NCBI GenBank assembly: GCA_965198185.1
Contig: CBDAOU010000002.1
Location: 310,001-374,000 of the forward strand
Length of the DNA stretch: 64,000 nt
Source: JAJECS01 sp965198185
Lineage (GTDB): Bacteria; Chloroflexota; UBA11872
Reading direction: 5' to 3'
Positions within the stretch are counted from its first letter, which is position 1. Each line of letters opens with the position of its first letter. Positions 29,728 through 38,591 of this stretch are shown here, piece by piece. The notes beneath the pieces are model-generated. The model was given only the letters and a program-made list of their open reading frames with translations, did no database searches and had not been told where the DNA came from. The position numbers and the translations under genes are program-made.

Positions 29728-31131
29728 CTATCCGATCGAGCCTTCCATTTGCAGCTCGATCAGGCGGTTCATTTCCACCGCATATTCCATCGGCAACTCG
29801 CGCACGATGGGCTCGATGAAGCCGCTGACGACAATCGCCATGGCCTGTTCCTCGGTCAGCCCGCGGCTCATCAGGTAGAAGAGCTGCTGTTCGCCGATCT
29901 TGCTCACCGTGGCCTCGTGCTGCACGGCGGTGTTGCTTTCCTCGATGTCCATGTAGGGATAGGTGTCGGAGCGCGACTCGTCATCGAAGAGCAGCGCGTC
30001 GCACACCACGTTCGACTTCGATCGCTCCGCGCCCGGCAGCACGCTCACGTGGCCGCGGTAGCCGGCGCGGCCGCCAGCCCTGCTGATGGACTTGGACGTG
30101 ATGATCGACGACGTGTCCGGCGCGGCGTGCACCATCTTGGCGCCCGCGTCCTGGTGCTGGCCCTGGCTCGCGAAGGCGATGGAGAGCACCTCGCCATGCG
30201 CGCCCGGCTCCATCAGGTACACCGACGGATATTTCATCGTGACCTTGCTGCCCAGGTTGCCGTCGATCCACTCCATGGTGGCGTCGCGGTAGGCCACCGC
30301 GCGCTTGGTCACCAGGTTGAAGACGTCCGTCGACCAGTTCTGGATCGTCGTATAGCGGCAGCGCCCGCCTTCCTTGACGATGATCTCGACCACGGCCGAG
30401 TGCAAGGAGTCCGTCGCATAGATCGGCGCCGTGCAGCCTTCGACGTAGTGCACGTACGCGCCGGGCTCGACGATGATGAGGGTGCGCTCGAACTGGCCCA
30501 TGTTCTCCGCGTTGATGCGGAAATACGCCTGCAACGGCACCTCGACCTTCACCCCCGCGGGGACGTAGACGAAGCTCCCGCCGCTCCACACGGCGCTATT
30601 CAGCGCAGCGAACTTGTTGTCGCCGTTGGGGATGATCGTGCCGAAATACTCGCGCACGATCTCCGGGTGCTCGCGCAGCCCGGAGTCCATGTCGAGGAAG
30701 ACCACGCCCTGTTGCTCGAGGTCCTCGCGGATGCTGTGGTAGACGACCTCGGAGTCGTACTGCGCGCCCACGCCGGCCAGGAACTTGCGCTCGGCCTCGG
30801 GAATGCCCAGGCGGTCGAACGTGTTCTTGATGTCGTCCGGCACGTCATCCCAGCTGCGGGCCTGACGGTCTTGGGGCCGGATGTAGTAATAGATGTCGTC
30901 GAAGTTGATGCGCGACAGGTCGGCGCCCCAGGTTGGCATCGGCTTGCGCTCGAACTGCTGCAGCGACTCGAGCCGGAACTCGAGCATCCACTCCGGCTCG
31001 TCCTTCTGGCGGGAGATCTCGCGCACGATGTCGGCGCTGAGTCCCTTGGGCGATTTGTAGACCGGCTTGATGTCGTCGTGGAACCCGAATTTGTAGGTAT
31101 CCAGTCCAAAGTCGGCTGACTTCACCGCCAT
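29728..31131 (-). CDS. sufB: SufB, Fe-S assembly scaffold subunit
   Basis: The 467-aa product is the SufB subunit on which nascent clusters are assembled. Features include YKSPKGLSADIVREISRQK near the N-terminus, VPAGVKVEVPLQAYFRINAE and the beta-helix VHYVEGCTAPIYATDSLHSA with the conserved Cys (CTAP). KSNVVCDALLFDDES and the C-terminal family tail (VSKIGEQQLFYLMSRGLTEE) follow. Length is typical. It begins 3 nt after the sufC stop, implying translational coupling. Confidence 0.97.
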   Translation of the reverse strand: MAVKSADFGLDTYKFGFHDDIKPVYKSPKGLSADIVREISRQKDEPEWMLEFRLESLQQFERKPMPTWGADLSRINFDDIYYYIRPQDRQARSWDDVPDDIKNTFDRLGIPEAERKFLAGVGAQYDSEVVYHSIREDLEQQGVVFLDMDSGLREHPEIVREYFGTIIPNGDNKFAALNSAVWSGGSFVYVPAGVKVEVPLQAYFRINAENMGQFERTLIIVEPGAYVHYVEGCTAPIYATDSLHSAVVEIIVKEGGRCRYTTIQNWSTDVFNLVTKRAVAYRDATMEWIDGNLGSKVTMKYPSVYLMEPGAHGEVLSIAFASQGQHQDAGAKMVHAAPDTSSIITSKSISRAGGRAGYRGHVSVLPGAERSKSNVVCDALLFDDESRSDTYPYMDIEESNTAVQHEATVSKIGEQQLFYLMSRGLTEEQAMAIVVSGFIEPIVRELPMEYAVEMNRLIELQMEGSIG

Positions 31132-31134
31132 TCG

Positions 31135-31899
31135 CTATGCCTCCTGCGCCGCGGTTATGGCCTCGTAGCCCATCTCGTCGAGCTCCAGTGCCAGTTGCTT
31201 GCCGCCCGTGCGCGCGATGCGCCCGTCGATGAGCACGTGCACCACGTCGGGCACGATGTAGTTGAGCAGTCGCTGGTAGTGCGTGATGACCAGTGTGGCC
31301 ATGTCCGCGCTGCGCAGCGTGTTGACCCCGTCGGCCACGATGCGTAGGGCGTCGATGTCGAGGCCGGAGTCCGTCTCGTCGAGGATGGCAAGCTCCGGCT
31401 GGAGCACCGCCATCTGCAAGATCTCGTTGCGCTTCTTCTCACCGCCGGAGAAGCCCTCGTTGAGGTAGCGGCTGGCGAACTTGGCGTCCATGCGCAGCAG
31501 CTGCATCTTCTCCATCATGAGCCGGCGAAACTCCATGGCCGAAATCTCGTCCTCGCGCTGGGCGTTCAGCGCCATGCGCAGGAAATTGGCCACGCGCACG
31601 CCGGTGATTTCGGAAGGGTACTGAAACGCCATGAACATGCCCAGGCGCGCGCGCTCGTCGGTGGCCAGTTCCAGGATGTCTTGACCCTTGAACGTCACGC
31701 TGCCGCTCGTCACCTCGAAGGCGGGGTGGCCCATGAGCGTATTGGCCAGGGTGCTCTTGCCGGAACCGTTGGGTCCCATGAGCGCGTGCACCTCGCCTTT
31801 GGGCACCAGCAGATCGATGCCATTGAGGATCGGGTTGCCATCCACGCTGACATGCAAGCCGTCGATGACAAGCGCGTCGGCGCCGCTGCCGTTATGCAT
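31135..31899 (-). CDS. sufC: SufC, Fe-S assembly ATPase
   Basis: The 254-aa ABC-type ATPase energises the SufBCD scaffold. Walker A is GPNGSGKSTL near residue 42, the signature is FSGGEKKRNEI near 150 and Walker B is LAILDETDSGLDID near 170, with switch His in VITHYQRLL. It is the first gene of the suf operon. The intergenic region upstream is relatively AT-rich over about 50 bp and carries a possible promoter. No SufR-type regulator is encoded nearby. Confidence 0.97.
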   Translation of the reverse strand: MHNGSGADALVIDGLHVSVDGNPILNGIDLLVPKGEVHALMGPNGSGKSTLANTLMGHPAFEVTSGSVTFKGQDILELATDERARLGMFMAFQYPSEITGVRVANFLRMALNAQREDEISAMEFRRLMMEKMQLLRMDAKFASRYLNEGFSGGEKKRNEILQMAVLQPELAILDETDSGLDIDALRIVADGVNTLRSADMATLVITHYQRLLNYIVPDVVHVLIDGRIARTGGKQLALELDEMGYEAITAAQEA

Positions 31900-32029
31900 A
31901 TCGCAGCCTTGGTCGTCTCAGGTTGAAGAGGTCCTCTCTGGCGCCGGGGCGTCGGCTGATTCGAGACGCACGAGCCCTCGGGCCACCTATTTGAAGCTAT
32001 CACCGCGTACCGTTCGCCCGCAAATTTAC

Positions 32030-32057
32030 AGATAACTCTGCGAAAAACCCTAGGCAA
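32030..32057 (-). promoter_or_regulatory. Candidate sigma-70-type promoter of the suf operon
   Basis: On the minus strand TTGCCT (32057-32052) and TTATCT (32035-32030) are separated by 16 nt, inside an unusually AT-rich stretch for this genome. This would give a leader of about 120 nt before sufC. Matches are imperfect and the site is a prediction only. Confidence 0.35.
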
Positions 32058-32097
32058 CTTCCTTCTCCCCGGAAGGAGGCCCTAGCGTAACCCCACC

Positions 32098-32146
32098 GTC
32101 ATTCCGGCGAAGCATGTCCCCGCGCAGGCGGGGAGCCGGAATCCAG
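32098..32146. repeat. Palindromic repeat GTCATTCCGGCG family
   Basis: GTCATTCCGGCGAAGC then an inner GTCCCCGCGC/GCGGGGA hairpin then GCCGGAATCCAG: nested palindrome. The stretch 31900-32443 holds no gene besides this, a CCTTCTCC/GGAAGGAGG hairpin at 32061 and the element at 32182. Confidence 0.65.
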
Positions 32147-32181
32147 TCCGGTCAAACATGTGGGCGCGCTGGACATTTGGC

Positions 32182-32206
32182 GTAGGGGCGGGTCTCAGAC
32201 CCGCCC
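32182..32206. repeat. GTAGGGGC-type inverted repeat
   Basis: GTAGGGGCGGGTCT then CAGACCCGCCC: arms GGGCGGGTCT and AGACCCGCCC pair. A member or relative of the GTAGGGGC family. Confidence 0.6.
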
Positions 32207-32443
32207 TTTCTTGGGCTCCTTCCCTGGGACCTGCGAACCGCGTTTGTGGCCCACTACGCATCGCCCGCCGTGGTTTCTCGGAAGTGGAGGATCGTCGTCT
32301 CATCGGGCCGCGGATCCCGCGCCGTCAGCCCCACAAACCGCTGCACCGCCACGCTGCTCGAGGCTTGAGCCGGTACGCGGACGGTGACGCTGGCCGCAGT
32401 TGGCCGGCCGGCCGCATCCGCGACATCCGCGCCTCGAGGAGCC

Positions 32444-33598
32444 ATGGCACATCGGCGAAGTCAACCCCGCGCCGAGTGGCAAGAGCAGCTTGCCACGGGT
32501 GTGCGCGATGTCCGCGAGATTCCGGGCCTGACGGAAGAGCAGTACCAGAAACTCGAAGCCATCGCCGAGGAGTATCCCTTCTTTACGACGCCCTACTACC
32601 TCAGCCTGATCGAGAAGTGGGACGCCAGCGACCCGATCTTCCTGCAGCAGATGCCGGACGCGCGGGAATTCGAGAACCCAAACTTCCTGGAAGACGATCC
32701 GTTGGACGAGGAAGAGGATATGCCGGTGCCGCACCTCACGCACCGCTATCCCGATCGCGTGCTGTTCGTGGTCACGCACACCTGCGCCATGTACTGCCGC
32801 TTCTGCACGCGCAAGCGCAAGGTCGGCAAGAACCCGGTGCCGCGGCCCGAAGAGCTGCAGCGCGCCATCGACTACATCGCCGAGCATGAGGAGATTCGGG
32901 ATGTGCTGCTCAGCGGCGGCGACCCGCTCACCCTCACCGACACGGCGCTTGAGTGGATCGTGAGCCGCCTGCACGCCATCCCGCACGTGGAGCTCATCCG
33001 CATCGGTTCCAAGATTCCGTGCGTCAACCCCGAGCGCATCACGCCCGAGCTGTGCGAAATGCTGGCCAAGTACCCCCCCTTCTACCTCAACACCCACTTC
33101 AATCACCCGCGTGAGCTCACGCCGGAGGCCGTGCGCGCCTGCGGCTTGCTGGTGGACCACGGCATTCCGGTGGGCTGCCAGACGGTGTTGCTGCGCGACG
33201 TCAACGACGATCCCGACGTAATGAAAGAGCTGATGCACGCACTGCTCAAAGCCCGCGTGAAGCCGTATTACATCTATCAGGCCGACCTGGTGAAGGGCAC
33301 CGACTACTTCCGAACCTCGGTCCAGAAGGGGCTTGAGATCATCGAGTCGCTCCAGGGCCACACCACCGGATTCGGCGTGCCCACCTTCGTGATCGACGCC
33401 CCCGGCGGCGGCGGCAAGATCCCCGTCACGCCCGATCGCATCGTGAGTCTGACCGATGACGCCATTACGCTGCGCAACTTCGAAGGGGGCGTCTACGAGT
33501 ACCCCGCGCAGGGATACTCGCGAGATCATGCGGACGGCGACGTGGCCTGCGGCAATGGCGATCCCGAGGCAGCTCGCGCAAACCCGACCTGCGACTAG
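32444..33598 (+). CDS. KamA-family radical SAM protein (lysine 2,3-aminomutase-like)
   Basis: The 384-aa product has the radical SAM Cys motif CAMYCRFC near residue 112, followed by TRKRKVG. Also present are the PLP/SAM-binding signatures LLSGGDPLT near 150, NTHFNHPRELT near 210 and PYYIYQADLVKGTDYFR near 270. These are diagnostic of lysine/glutamate 2,3-aminomutases, which use an Fe-S cluster, SAM and PLP to move an amino group between carbons. The specific substrate (lysine, glutamate, or EF-P lysine as in EpmB) cannot be fixed. ATG 32444 has GAGGA closely upstream; the frame opens earlier at 32384. An MFS gene follows after 39 nt. Confidence 0.88.
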   Translation: MAHRRSQPRAEWQEQLATGVRDVREIPGLTEEQYQKLEAIAEEYPFFTTPYYLSLIEKWDASDPIFLQQMPDAREFENPNFLEDDPLDEEEDMPVPHLTHRYPDRVLFVVTHTCAMYCRFCTRKRKVGKNPVPRPEELQRAIDYIAEHEEIRDVLLSGGDPLTLTDTALEWIVSRLHAIPHVELIRIGSKIPCVNPERITPELCEMLAKYPPFYLNTHFNHPRELTPEAVRACGLLVDHGIPVGCQTVLLRDVNDDPDVMKELMHALLKARVKPYYIYQADLVKGTDYFRTSVQKGLEIIESLQGHTTGFGVPTFVIDAPGGGGKIPVTPDRIVSLTDDAITLRNFEGGVYEYPAQGYSRDHADGDVACGNGDPEAARANPTCD

Positions 33599-33637
33599 GC
33601 GATCGGCCGTCGCTGGCATGACGGCACCCGGCATCCG

Positions 33638-34888
33638 GTGAACCCCGTATCCGTGCTGCGCCGGGGCGACCTGGGCTCGTCGGTGCTCACCCTGTTCGCC
33701 GCCTTCGCCTTCGTCTCGTTCAGCACGGCGGTCGTCGGTCCCGTGCTCGGGCTGCTCCAGGACGAGTTTCAGGTGACCTATGCGTCACTGGGATTGATTG
33801 CGGGCTTGCAGGCGCTCGGCCGTGGGGTGGCCATGGTTCCGGCCGGCCGCCTGGCCGACCGGTACCCGCCGCGAGCGCTCGTGACCCTCGGCGGCGTGCT
33901 CATGGTCGTGGGGTCGCTGGCCGCGGCCGCCGCGCCGGCATACCCGATCTTGGTGCTCGGCACCGCCGTGACCGGCGTCTCCATGGCATTGATATTCACC
34001 GCCGGCATGACGCACCTGGTTCGCAACGCGCCGGAGGGCGCCCGCGGTCGCACGGTGGGCCGCGCCATGGCCGGTTGGGGGCTCGGTTCCTTGCTGGCGC
34101 CCATGGCCGCCGGCGTGCTGGCCGACGCCTTTGGCTGGCGCTCGGTCTTTCTCCTGGCGGCTGGGCTGAGCGTGGCTGCGGTGCCGCTCGGGCTGAGCCT
34201 CCGCGGCGCAATGCCTCGCCCGCCGGAACCCTCAACAGCCGCCCCTGAGCGCCGCTGGGCGCTGGGAATGACCCGGCTTCTGATTCCGGTCGTGGTCGTC
34301 AGCGCGCTCATCTGGGGCAGCGGCAGCGCGATCATGCGCCTGGTGCTTCCCCTCTACGGCAGCGAGGGCGCGCAGCTGACCCCGGCGCTGATCGGGGGAT
34401 GGCTCAGCCTCTTCGCCGCGGTCACGTTCGGCCTCATGCTCGTGAGCGGCACGATTCTCGACCGGCTCGGACGCCAGACGGTGCTGCTGCTGGCCGCCAT
34501 TCCCGGCATTCTCGGCGGGTTCATTCTGCTCTTGCCGACCGGCCTGGTGCCGTTCATCTTGTTCGGGCTGACCAAGGCCGGCATCGGCTTCTCCATGCCC
34601 TTGATTCCCGTCCTTGTGGCCGATCGTTGCTCGCCGGCGCACATGGGGCGCTCCATGGGCATCGTGCAGTTCCTCACGGACATTGTGAATCTGGCGCTGC
34701 CGCTCGCCCTCGGCGCGCTGCTGGATGTGAGCGGGTTCGGCGCGGTGGGGATTTTCTTCGTCGTGGCGTTCACGGCAGCCGCGATCATCGGCGCGCGCGT
34801 CATCGCCGGAACGCCGCAACAGACCTCGGAAGCGGAGCCCGACTCGACCGCGCCGGCCGCCGATCCCGCGTCGCCGCCGGTCGCCTGA
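33638..34888 (+). CDS. Major facilitator superfamily transporter
   Basis: The 416-aa product has about 12 membrane helices and the MFS motif A region PAGRLADRYPPRALVTLGG between helices 2 and 3. A similar loop SGTILDRLGRQTVLLL lies between helices 8 and 9. The substrate is not predictable. It starts at GTG 33638, 39 nt after the KamA-like gene on the same strand, so the pair may be co-transcribed. The Thr/Ala/Pro-rich tail after the last helix is likely disordered. Confidence 0.88.
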   Translation: MNPVSVLRRGDLGSSVLTLFAAFAFVSFSTAVVGPVLGLLQDEFQVTYASLGLIAGLQALGRGVAMVPAGRLADRYPPRALVTLGGVLMVVGSLAAAAAPAYPILVLGTAVTGVSMALIFTAGMTHLVRNAPEGARGRTVGRAMAGWGLGSLLAPMAAGVLADAFGWRSVFLLAAGLSVAAVPLGLSLRGAMPRPPEPSTAAPERRWALGMTRLLIPVVVVSALIWGSGSAIMRLVLPLYGSEGAQLTPALIGGWLSLFAAVTFGLMLVSGTILDRLGRQTVLLLAAIPGILGGFILLLPTGLVPFILFGLTKAGIGFSMPLIPVLVADRCSPAHMGRSMGIVQFLTDIVNLALPLALGALLDVSGFGAVGIFFVVAFTAAAIIGARVIAGTPQQTSEAEPDSTAPAADPASPPVA

Positions 34889-35266
34889 CCGGTCTGCCGC
34901 TGGATATTGCCTGCGACGCGCCGACAGCGGAGGCGACCGGGCGAAATCGGATGGGGCCGATCGAGGCGCCACACCCGAGAATTGCAATCGGCCATCCAAG
35001 CCAAAGCAAGGGATAGGGAGCTGCTCGCGCGAATGCGGCATTCGGCCGGTGCTCGTCGTTGAAGCGAGCAGCCGAAACCATCGCCGGTTTAGCAACGAGA
35101 GAGATTTCCGCGGCGGTGGGCAGCACACAGCGGCGGACGACATCCCGACCGGCGGGGCGCGCCGCAGAGTCCTACCGCCCGCGCCCGCCACTGGGCCCTC
35201 ACGGCTGCGAGCGAGGCTAGGCGGCTACTGAACCGTATCTTGCAGCCCCACGAACGCCTGGCCGCA
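34889..35266. other. Intergenic region without recognised features
   Basis: Convergent gap between the MFS gene and the ankyrin gene. I see no protein-like frame, no member of the repeat families and no clear terminator. Confidence 0.5.
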
Positions 35267-36436
35267 TCATGTGGCGCCGGCGTCAATCAGGATCTGCTCG
35301 ATGTCCTCGTGATCGTAGAATCTCGCTCTGTTCAAAGGTGACCATCCGCTGGAGTCTGGTGCATTGACGTCAACACCGGCGTCGACCAGGATCCGCACGA
35401 CTGCGGTATGGCCTCGCCAGACCGCTGCATGCAAAAGCGGGTCACCATCGGCGTCTTTCGCGTTCACGTCGGCGCCCGCGTCAACCAGGATCTGCACGAC
35501 ATTCGAATGGTCGCGCCAGATCGCCTCATGGAGCACCGGGTCGTCGTCAGAGTCTCTCGCGTTCACGTCGGCGCCCGCATCGACGAGGATCCGCACGATC
35601 TCCTCGTGGTTTCGCCAGACCGCCTCGTATATGAGGGGATCGTTGTCCGAGGTCCGCACGTTGACGTTCGCGCCCCCGGCCACGAGTTGCCGCACCCGTT
35701 CCGTCTGGCCCCGCCAGACAGCTGAGTAAAGGTCAGGATCGACGAGGGGCAAGGACGACGTGGGAACGGATGCTGGCGTTTGCGCCGGGCCTGGGGGCGG
35801 CGCTCCGCCCTCGGGCTCGATCACCGTGTAGCCGAGTTCACGCAAGCCGCGAATGGCCGAGTTGCGCTGGTCCTGTGCCCACGTGACGCACGGGTCCCAG
35901 CCACGCCGCTCCGCAAAGCCGCGGTAGAAGTCCGAGTGGTATGGGTGCATCTGACCCAGGTAGGTCCCATTCGGCCACGACGGTGTGTCCTGGCAGAAGT
36001 CCTCACCCTCGTAGTTGACAGAGACAGAGAACGCCACGCCAACGGATCTCGCGTGGCCTCCCCCGACAGCTGAGTAGACGCCAAGACTGACTGGCGGCAG
36101 GGACGACGTAGGGACGGACGCCGTTGCGGATGGGCCTGGCGGCGGAGCCCCACCCTCGGGCTCGGTCACTGTGTAGCCAAGTTCACGAATGCCGCGAATG
36201 GCCGAGTTGCGCTGGTCCTGCGCCCACGTGACGCACGGGTCCCAGCCTCGCCGCTCGGCATAGCCGCGGTAGAAGTCCGAGTGGTAGGGGTGCATTTGGC
36301 CCAGATAGGTGCCGTTGGGCCACGAGGGTGTGTCCTGGCAGAAGTCTTCGCCCTCGTAGTTGAGGGCCAGCACCACTCCGGCAGTTAACGCCGCAACGAT
36401 GCCCGCACTGGCCAACGCCAAGAGAATCCGCCGCAT
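35267..36436 (-). CDS. Ankyrin-repeat protein with duplicated Cys-containing N-terminal unit
   Basis: The 389-aa product starts with an anchor or signal helix (MRRILLALASAGIVAALTAG). Two near-identical units begin at about residues 26 and 141, each with NYEGEDFCQDTPSWPNG then RRGWDPCVTWAQDQ, so two Cys per unit. The second half has about five ankyrin repeats (pattern DPLLHAAVWRGHTAVVRILV, DAGADVNA). Ankyrin repeats mediate protein binding; the location outside the membrane is inferred from the N-terminal helix. The duplicated unit is of unknown function. ATG 36436 is supported by TGGGAGG about 5 nt upstream, which lies within a tandemly duplicated 90-bp leader. Reading further upstream would translate that repeat. 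Confidence 0.8.
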   Translation of the reverse strand: MRRILLALASAGIVAALTAGVVLALNYEGEDFCQDTPSWPNGTYLGQMHPYHSDFYRGYAERRGWDPCVTWAQDQRNSAIRGIRELGYTVTEPEGGAPPPGPSATASVPTSSLPPVSLGVYSAVGGGHARSVGVAFSVSVNYEGEDFCQDTPSWPNGTYLGQMHPYHSDFYRGFAERRGWDPCVTWAQDQRNSAIRGLRELGYTVIEPEGGAPPPGPAQTPASVPTSSLPLVDPDLYSAVWRGQTERVRQLVAGGANVNVRTSDNDPLIYEAVWRNHEEIVRILVDAGADVNARDSDDDPVLHEAIWRDHSNVVQILVDAGADVNAKDADGDPLLHAAVWRGHTAVVRILVDAGVDVNAPDSSGWSPLNRARFYDHEDIEQILIDAGAT

Positions 36437-36440
36437 GTTG

Positions 36441-36620
36441 CCTCCCAGACACTTGGGTACCCACGCCAGGGTGATTGGGCTCGGCTGCGCGCCGAGGCGC
36501 CAAGATAGCAAGAGACCGGTGCCTATGTCGCCTCCCAGACACTTGGGTACCCACGCCAGGGTGATTGGGCTCGGCTGCGCGCCGAGGCGCCAAGGTAGCA
36601 AGAGACCGGTGCTTACTCAT
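36441..36620 (-). repeat. Two tandem 90-bp repeats forming the leader of the ankyrin gene
   Basis: The sequences 36441-36530 and 36531-36620 are nearly identical with a period of exactly 90 bp. They differ at one internal base and in the last several bases. In the transcript (minus strand) each copy can form a three-part structure: CUUGG pairs with CCAAG, enclosing hairpins CUCGGC/GCCGAG and ACCC/GGGU. Each ends in a Shine-Dalgarno-like UGGGAGG. The downstream copy places this 5 nt before ATG 36436. This is a candidate cis-acting RNA element or a recent duplication of the ribosome-binding region; I match it to no known riboswitch. Confidence 0.7.
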
Positions 36621-36739
36621 CGCCTGCGCGACGCGAACCAACCTAATGGCGGTCGATCGGCACACAGACTTGCGTCGGGCATTGCCGCGAGTCCCGGATG
36701 CACGCCAGGCGCCGCCTGTCCGCCCCGGCCAAGCCGCTC

Positions 36740-37333
36740 TTAGGGAATCGCCGCCCCCGAGACGATCAGCTCTCCGTCGCCGAGGACGAGTGACTCGATG
36801 CGCATGGGAACGCGCGGCAAGCCCGCGTCGACGGTGCGCGTGATCAGCTCCAAGAGGGCAGTGCTGACAAATCCCGGAGCGTGGATGTCGCCCACCTGCA
36901 TGCGCCGGATCGCGATGCGCCGCTCGCTCTGCTCGATCGCGATTTCCAGATCAAGCCGAAAGTCGAAGTTCAGCCCGAGCGACATCAGCTCGCCGGTAAG
37001 CACGATCACGTCGGGGCCAAACGACACGTGCAGCCGGTCGATCGACCCCCACCAATCCGACTCCCGCCCCCATTCGGAGATCAGGGAACTTATCTCGGTG
37101 TCCGAAAAGATGATCTGCACCGGCTGCGACGCGCCGCTGGCGCGCGCACGCGCGCTCACCACGCCAAATTTCGCAACCTTGTCCAACGCCGACTCCGCGA
37201 CCTCGGGCGATACAACAATCTCCGTAAGATCGCCCCGGTCCACTCTGCCGATCGCGGCAAAGAACCCGATGACGATCACCAGCGCGGCAGACGCCACGAT
37301 CAGCCACAGGATGAACACCATCAGCCGGCGCAC
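36740..37333 (-). CDS. Membrane-anchored beta-rich protein, DUF2993/LmeA-like
   Basis: The roughly 197-aa product has one N-terminal membrane helix (LMVFILWLIVASAALVIVIG) followed by a soluble alternating beta domain. Segments include IIFSDTEISSLISEW, VIVLTGELMSLGLNFDFRL and a C-terminal LVLGDGELIVSG. The pattern resembles LmeA/DUF2993 envelope proteins that bind phospholipid-like ligands, but this is a weak resemblance. GTG 37333 directly follows a TAA; an internal ATG at 37321 is an alternative start. It lies upstream of the ankyrin gene on the same strand. Confidence 0.6.
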   Translation of the reverse strand: MRRLMVFILWLIVASAALVIVIGFFAAIGRVDRGDLTEIVVSPEVAESALDKVAKFGVVSARARASGASQPVQIIFSDTEISSLISEWGRESDWWGSIDRLHVSFGPDVIVLTGELMSLGLNFDFRLDLEIAIEQSERRIAIRRMQVGDIHAPGFVSTALLELITRTVDAGLPRVPMRIESLVLGDGELIVSGAAIP

Positions 37334-37622
37334 TTAGCCCCCGCTCCAACGGAAGGTCGATCGTGCCCCGTCCCGGCAGCTGGGCAGCTGGACACCCGCC
37401 ACCCGATTTCGCGATTGCTGTCGGCCGTGTCTGATCAATCCGGCCATCCGGCTGAGGGTCGCGGCGTCACCATCGTATGCGGCCATCGCCGACGCCCGAT
37501 AGGCTGAGGCTTCATGGCCGCAATCGTTCGCACCTCGCATGACACCGCGACGGTATGCTGCCAGACGGAACGTGGCGCCGGCTCGGCTCGGCGACACAGG
37601 GTCGCACCAGAAAGGGATGCGC

Positions 37623-38534
37623 ATGGTTGATCGCTCGGATGCTTGGGCTCCCGTGCGCCGCCTCGACGATGGCGTCCTGCTGTTCGACGGCGCCATGGGC
37701 TCGACGCTCAATGCGAACGAGGACCTCGATTGGGAAGCGCCCGAAGAGGCCACGCTGCGGCATCCCCACCTCCTCGAGCGAGTCTATGCGGCCTATGTTG
37801 CCGCCGGGGCCGACGTCATCTCGACCAACACATTCGGCGGCAACCTTGTCCGGCTCAAGCGGGCCGGGCTGCTCGAACAGGCCGGAGAGTTCAATCGCCG
37901 CGCGGCCGAGATGGCGCGTGAGGCGGCGGGCGATAAGGCCTGGGTGGCGGGCGACATCGGCCAGAGCGGCGACTTTCTGGATCCGCTCGGCGAGATCACG
38001 CCGGACGAAATGTACGAGGCCTTCGCCGTCCAGGCGGAGCACCTCAAGGCCGGCGGCGCCGATCTACTGCTCTGCGAGACCTTCAGCGACATCCAGGAAG
38101 TGCAGATCGCCATCAAGGCAGCCAAAGAGACGGGGCTGCCGGTCTTCGCCACCATGACCTACGACATCAACTTGCACACCATGATGGGCGTCGCGCCGGC
38201 CGATGGCCTGCGAGCCTGCGAGGAAGCCGGCGCCGACGTCGTCGGCTGCAACTGCGGCAATGGCCCCGAGGAGATGACCCAGGTCCTGCAGCAGATGGTG
38301 GACGCCGGACCAACGCGCCCGCTCATGGCGCAGTCCAACGCGGGCGTTCCCGAGCTCATCGGCGGCAAGGTCTGCTACACCTATCCGCCCGAACGCATGG
38401 TCGAGTTCGCCGAACAGTGGATCGAGCTAGGGGTCAGTGTGATCGGGTCGTGTTGCGGCAGCACCGATCACACCACCACGCTGCTTCGAGAAATGATCGA
38501 AGGGCGAGCGAGTCGAGTGCCGGCCGAGGCCTGA
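37623..38534 (+). CDS. Homocysteine S-methyltransferase-family protein
   Basis: The 303-aa product carries the (beta/alpha)8 homocysteine methyltransferase fold with FDGAMGSTL near residue 23. The zinc-binding Cys are GCNCGNGP near 208 and the paired GSCCGSTDHT near 280. Such enzymes transfer methyl groups to homocysteine from betaine, SMM or methyl-corrinoid donors; the donor cannot be told. ATG 37623 has GGGA 5 nt upstream; ATG 37617 and a GTG further up are less well spaced. The gap 37334-37622 holds no recognised feature. Confidence 0.88.
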   Translation: MVDRSDAWAPVRRLDDGVLLFDGAMGSTLNANEDLDWEAPEEATLRHPHLLERVYAAYVAAGADVISTNTFGGNLVRLKRAGLLEQAGEFNRRAAEMAREAAGDKAWVAGDIGQSGDFLDPLGEITPDEMYEAFAVQAEHLKAGGADLLLCETFSDIQEVQIAIKAAKETGLPVFATMTYDINLHTMMGVAPADGLRACEEAGADVVGCNCGNGPEEMTQVLQQMVDAGPTRPLMAQSNAGVPELIGGKVCYTYPPERMVEFAEQWIELGVSVIGSCCGSTDHTTTLLREMIEGRASRVPAEA

Positions 38535-38591
38535 TCGCGCGCCGGAAATCTCCACGCCGCGCCGACCGCAACCGACGGCGAGCGTTGCCGC

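Noticed and set aside
32300..33634. 444-codon minus-strand frame
   Set aside because: Antisense shadow of the KamA-family gene, whose radical SAM motifs are unambiguous on the plus strand.
36441..36620. Tandem repeats considered as a CRISPR array
   Set aside because: Only two copies with no spacers, 90-bp period, and the repeat includes the ribosome site of the downstream gene.
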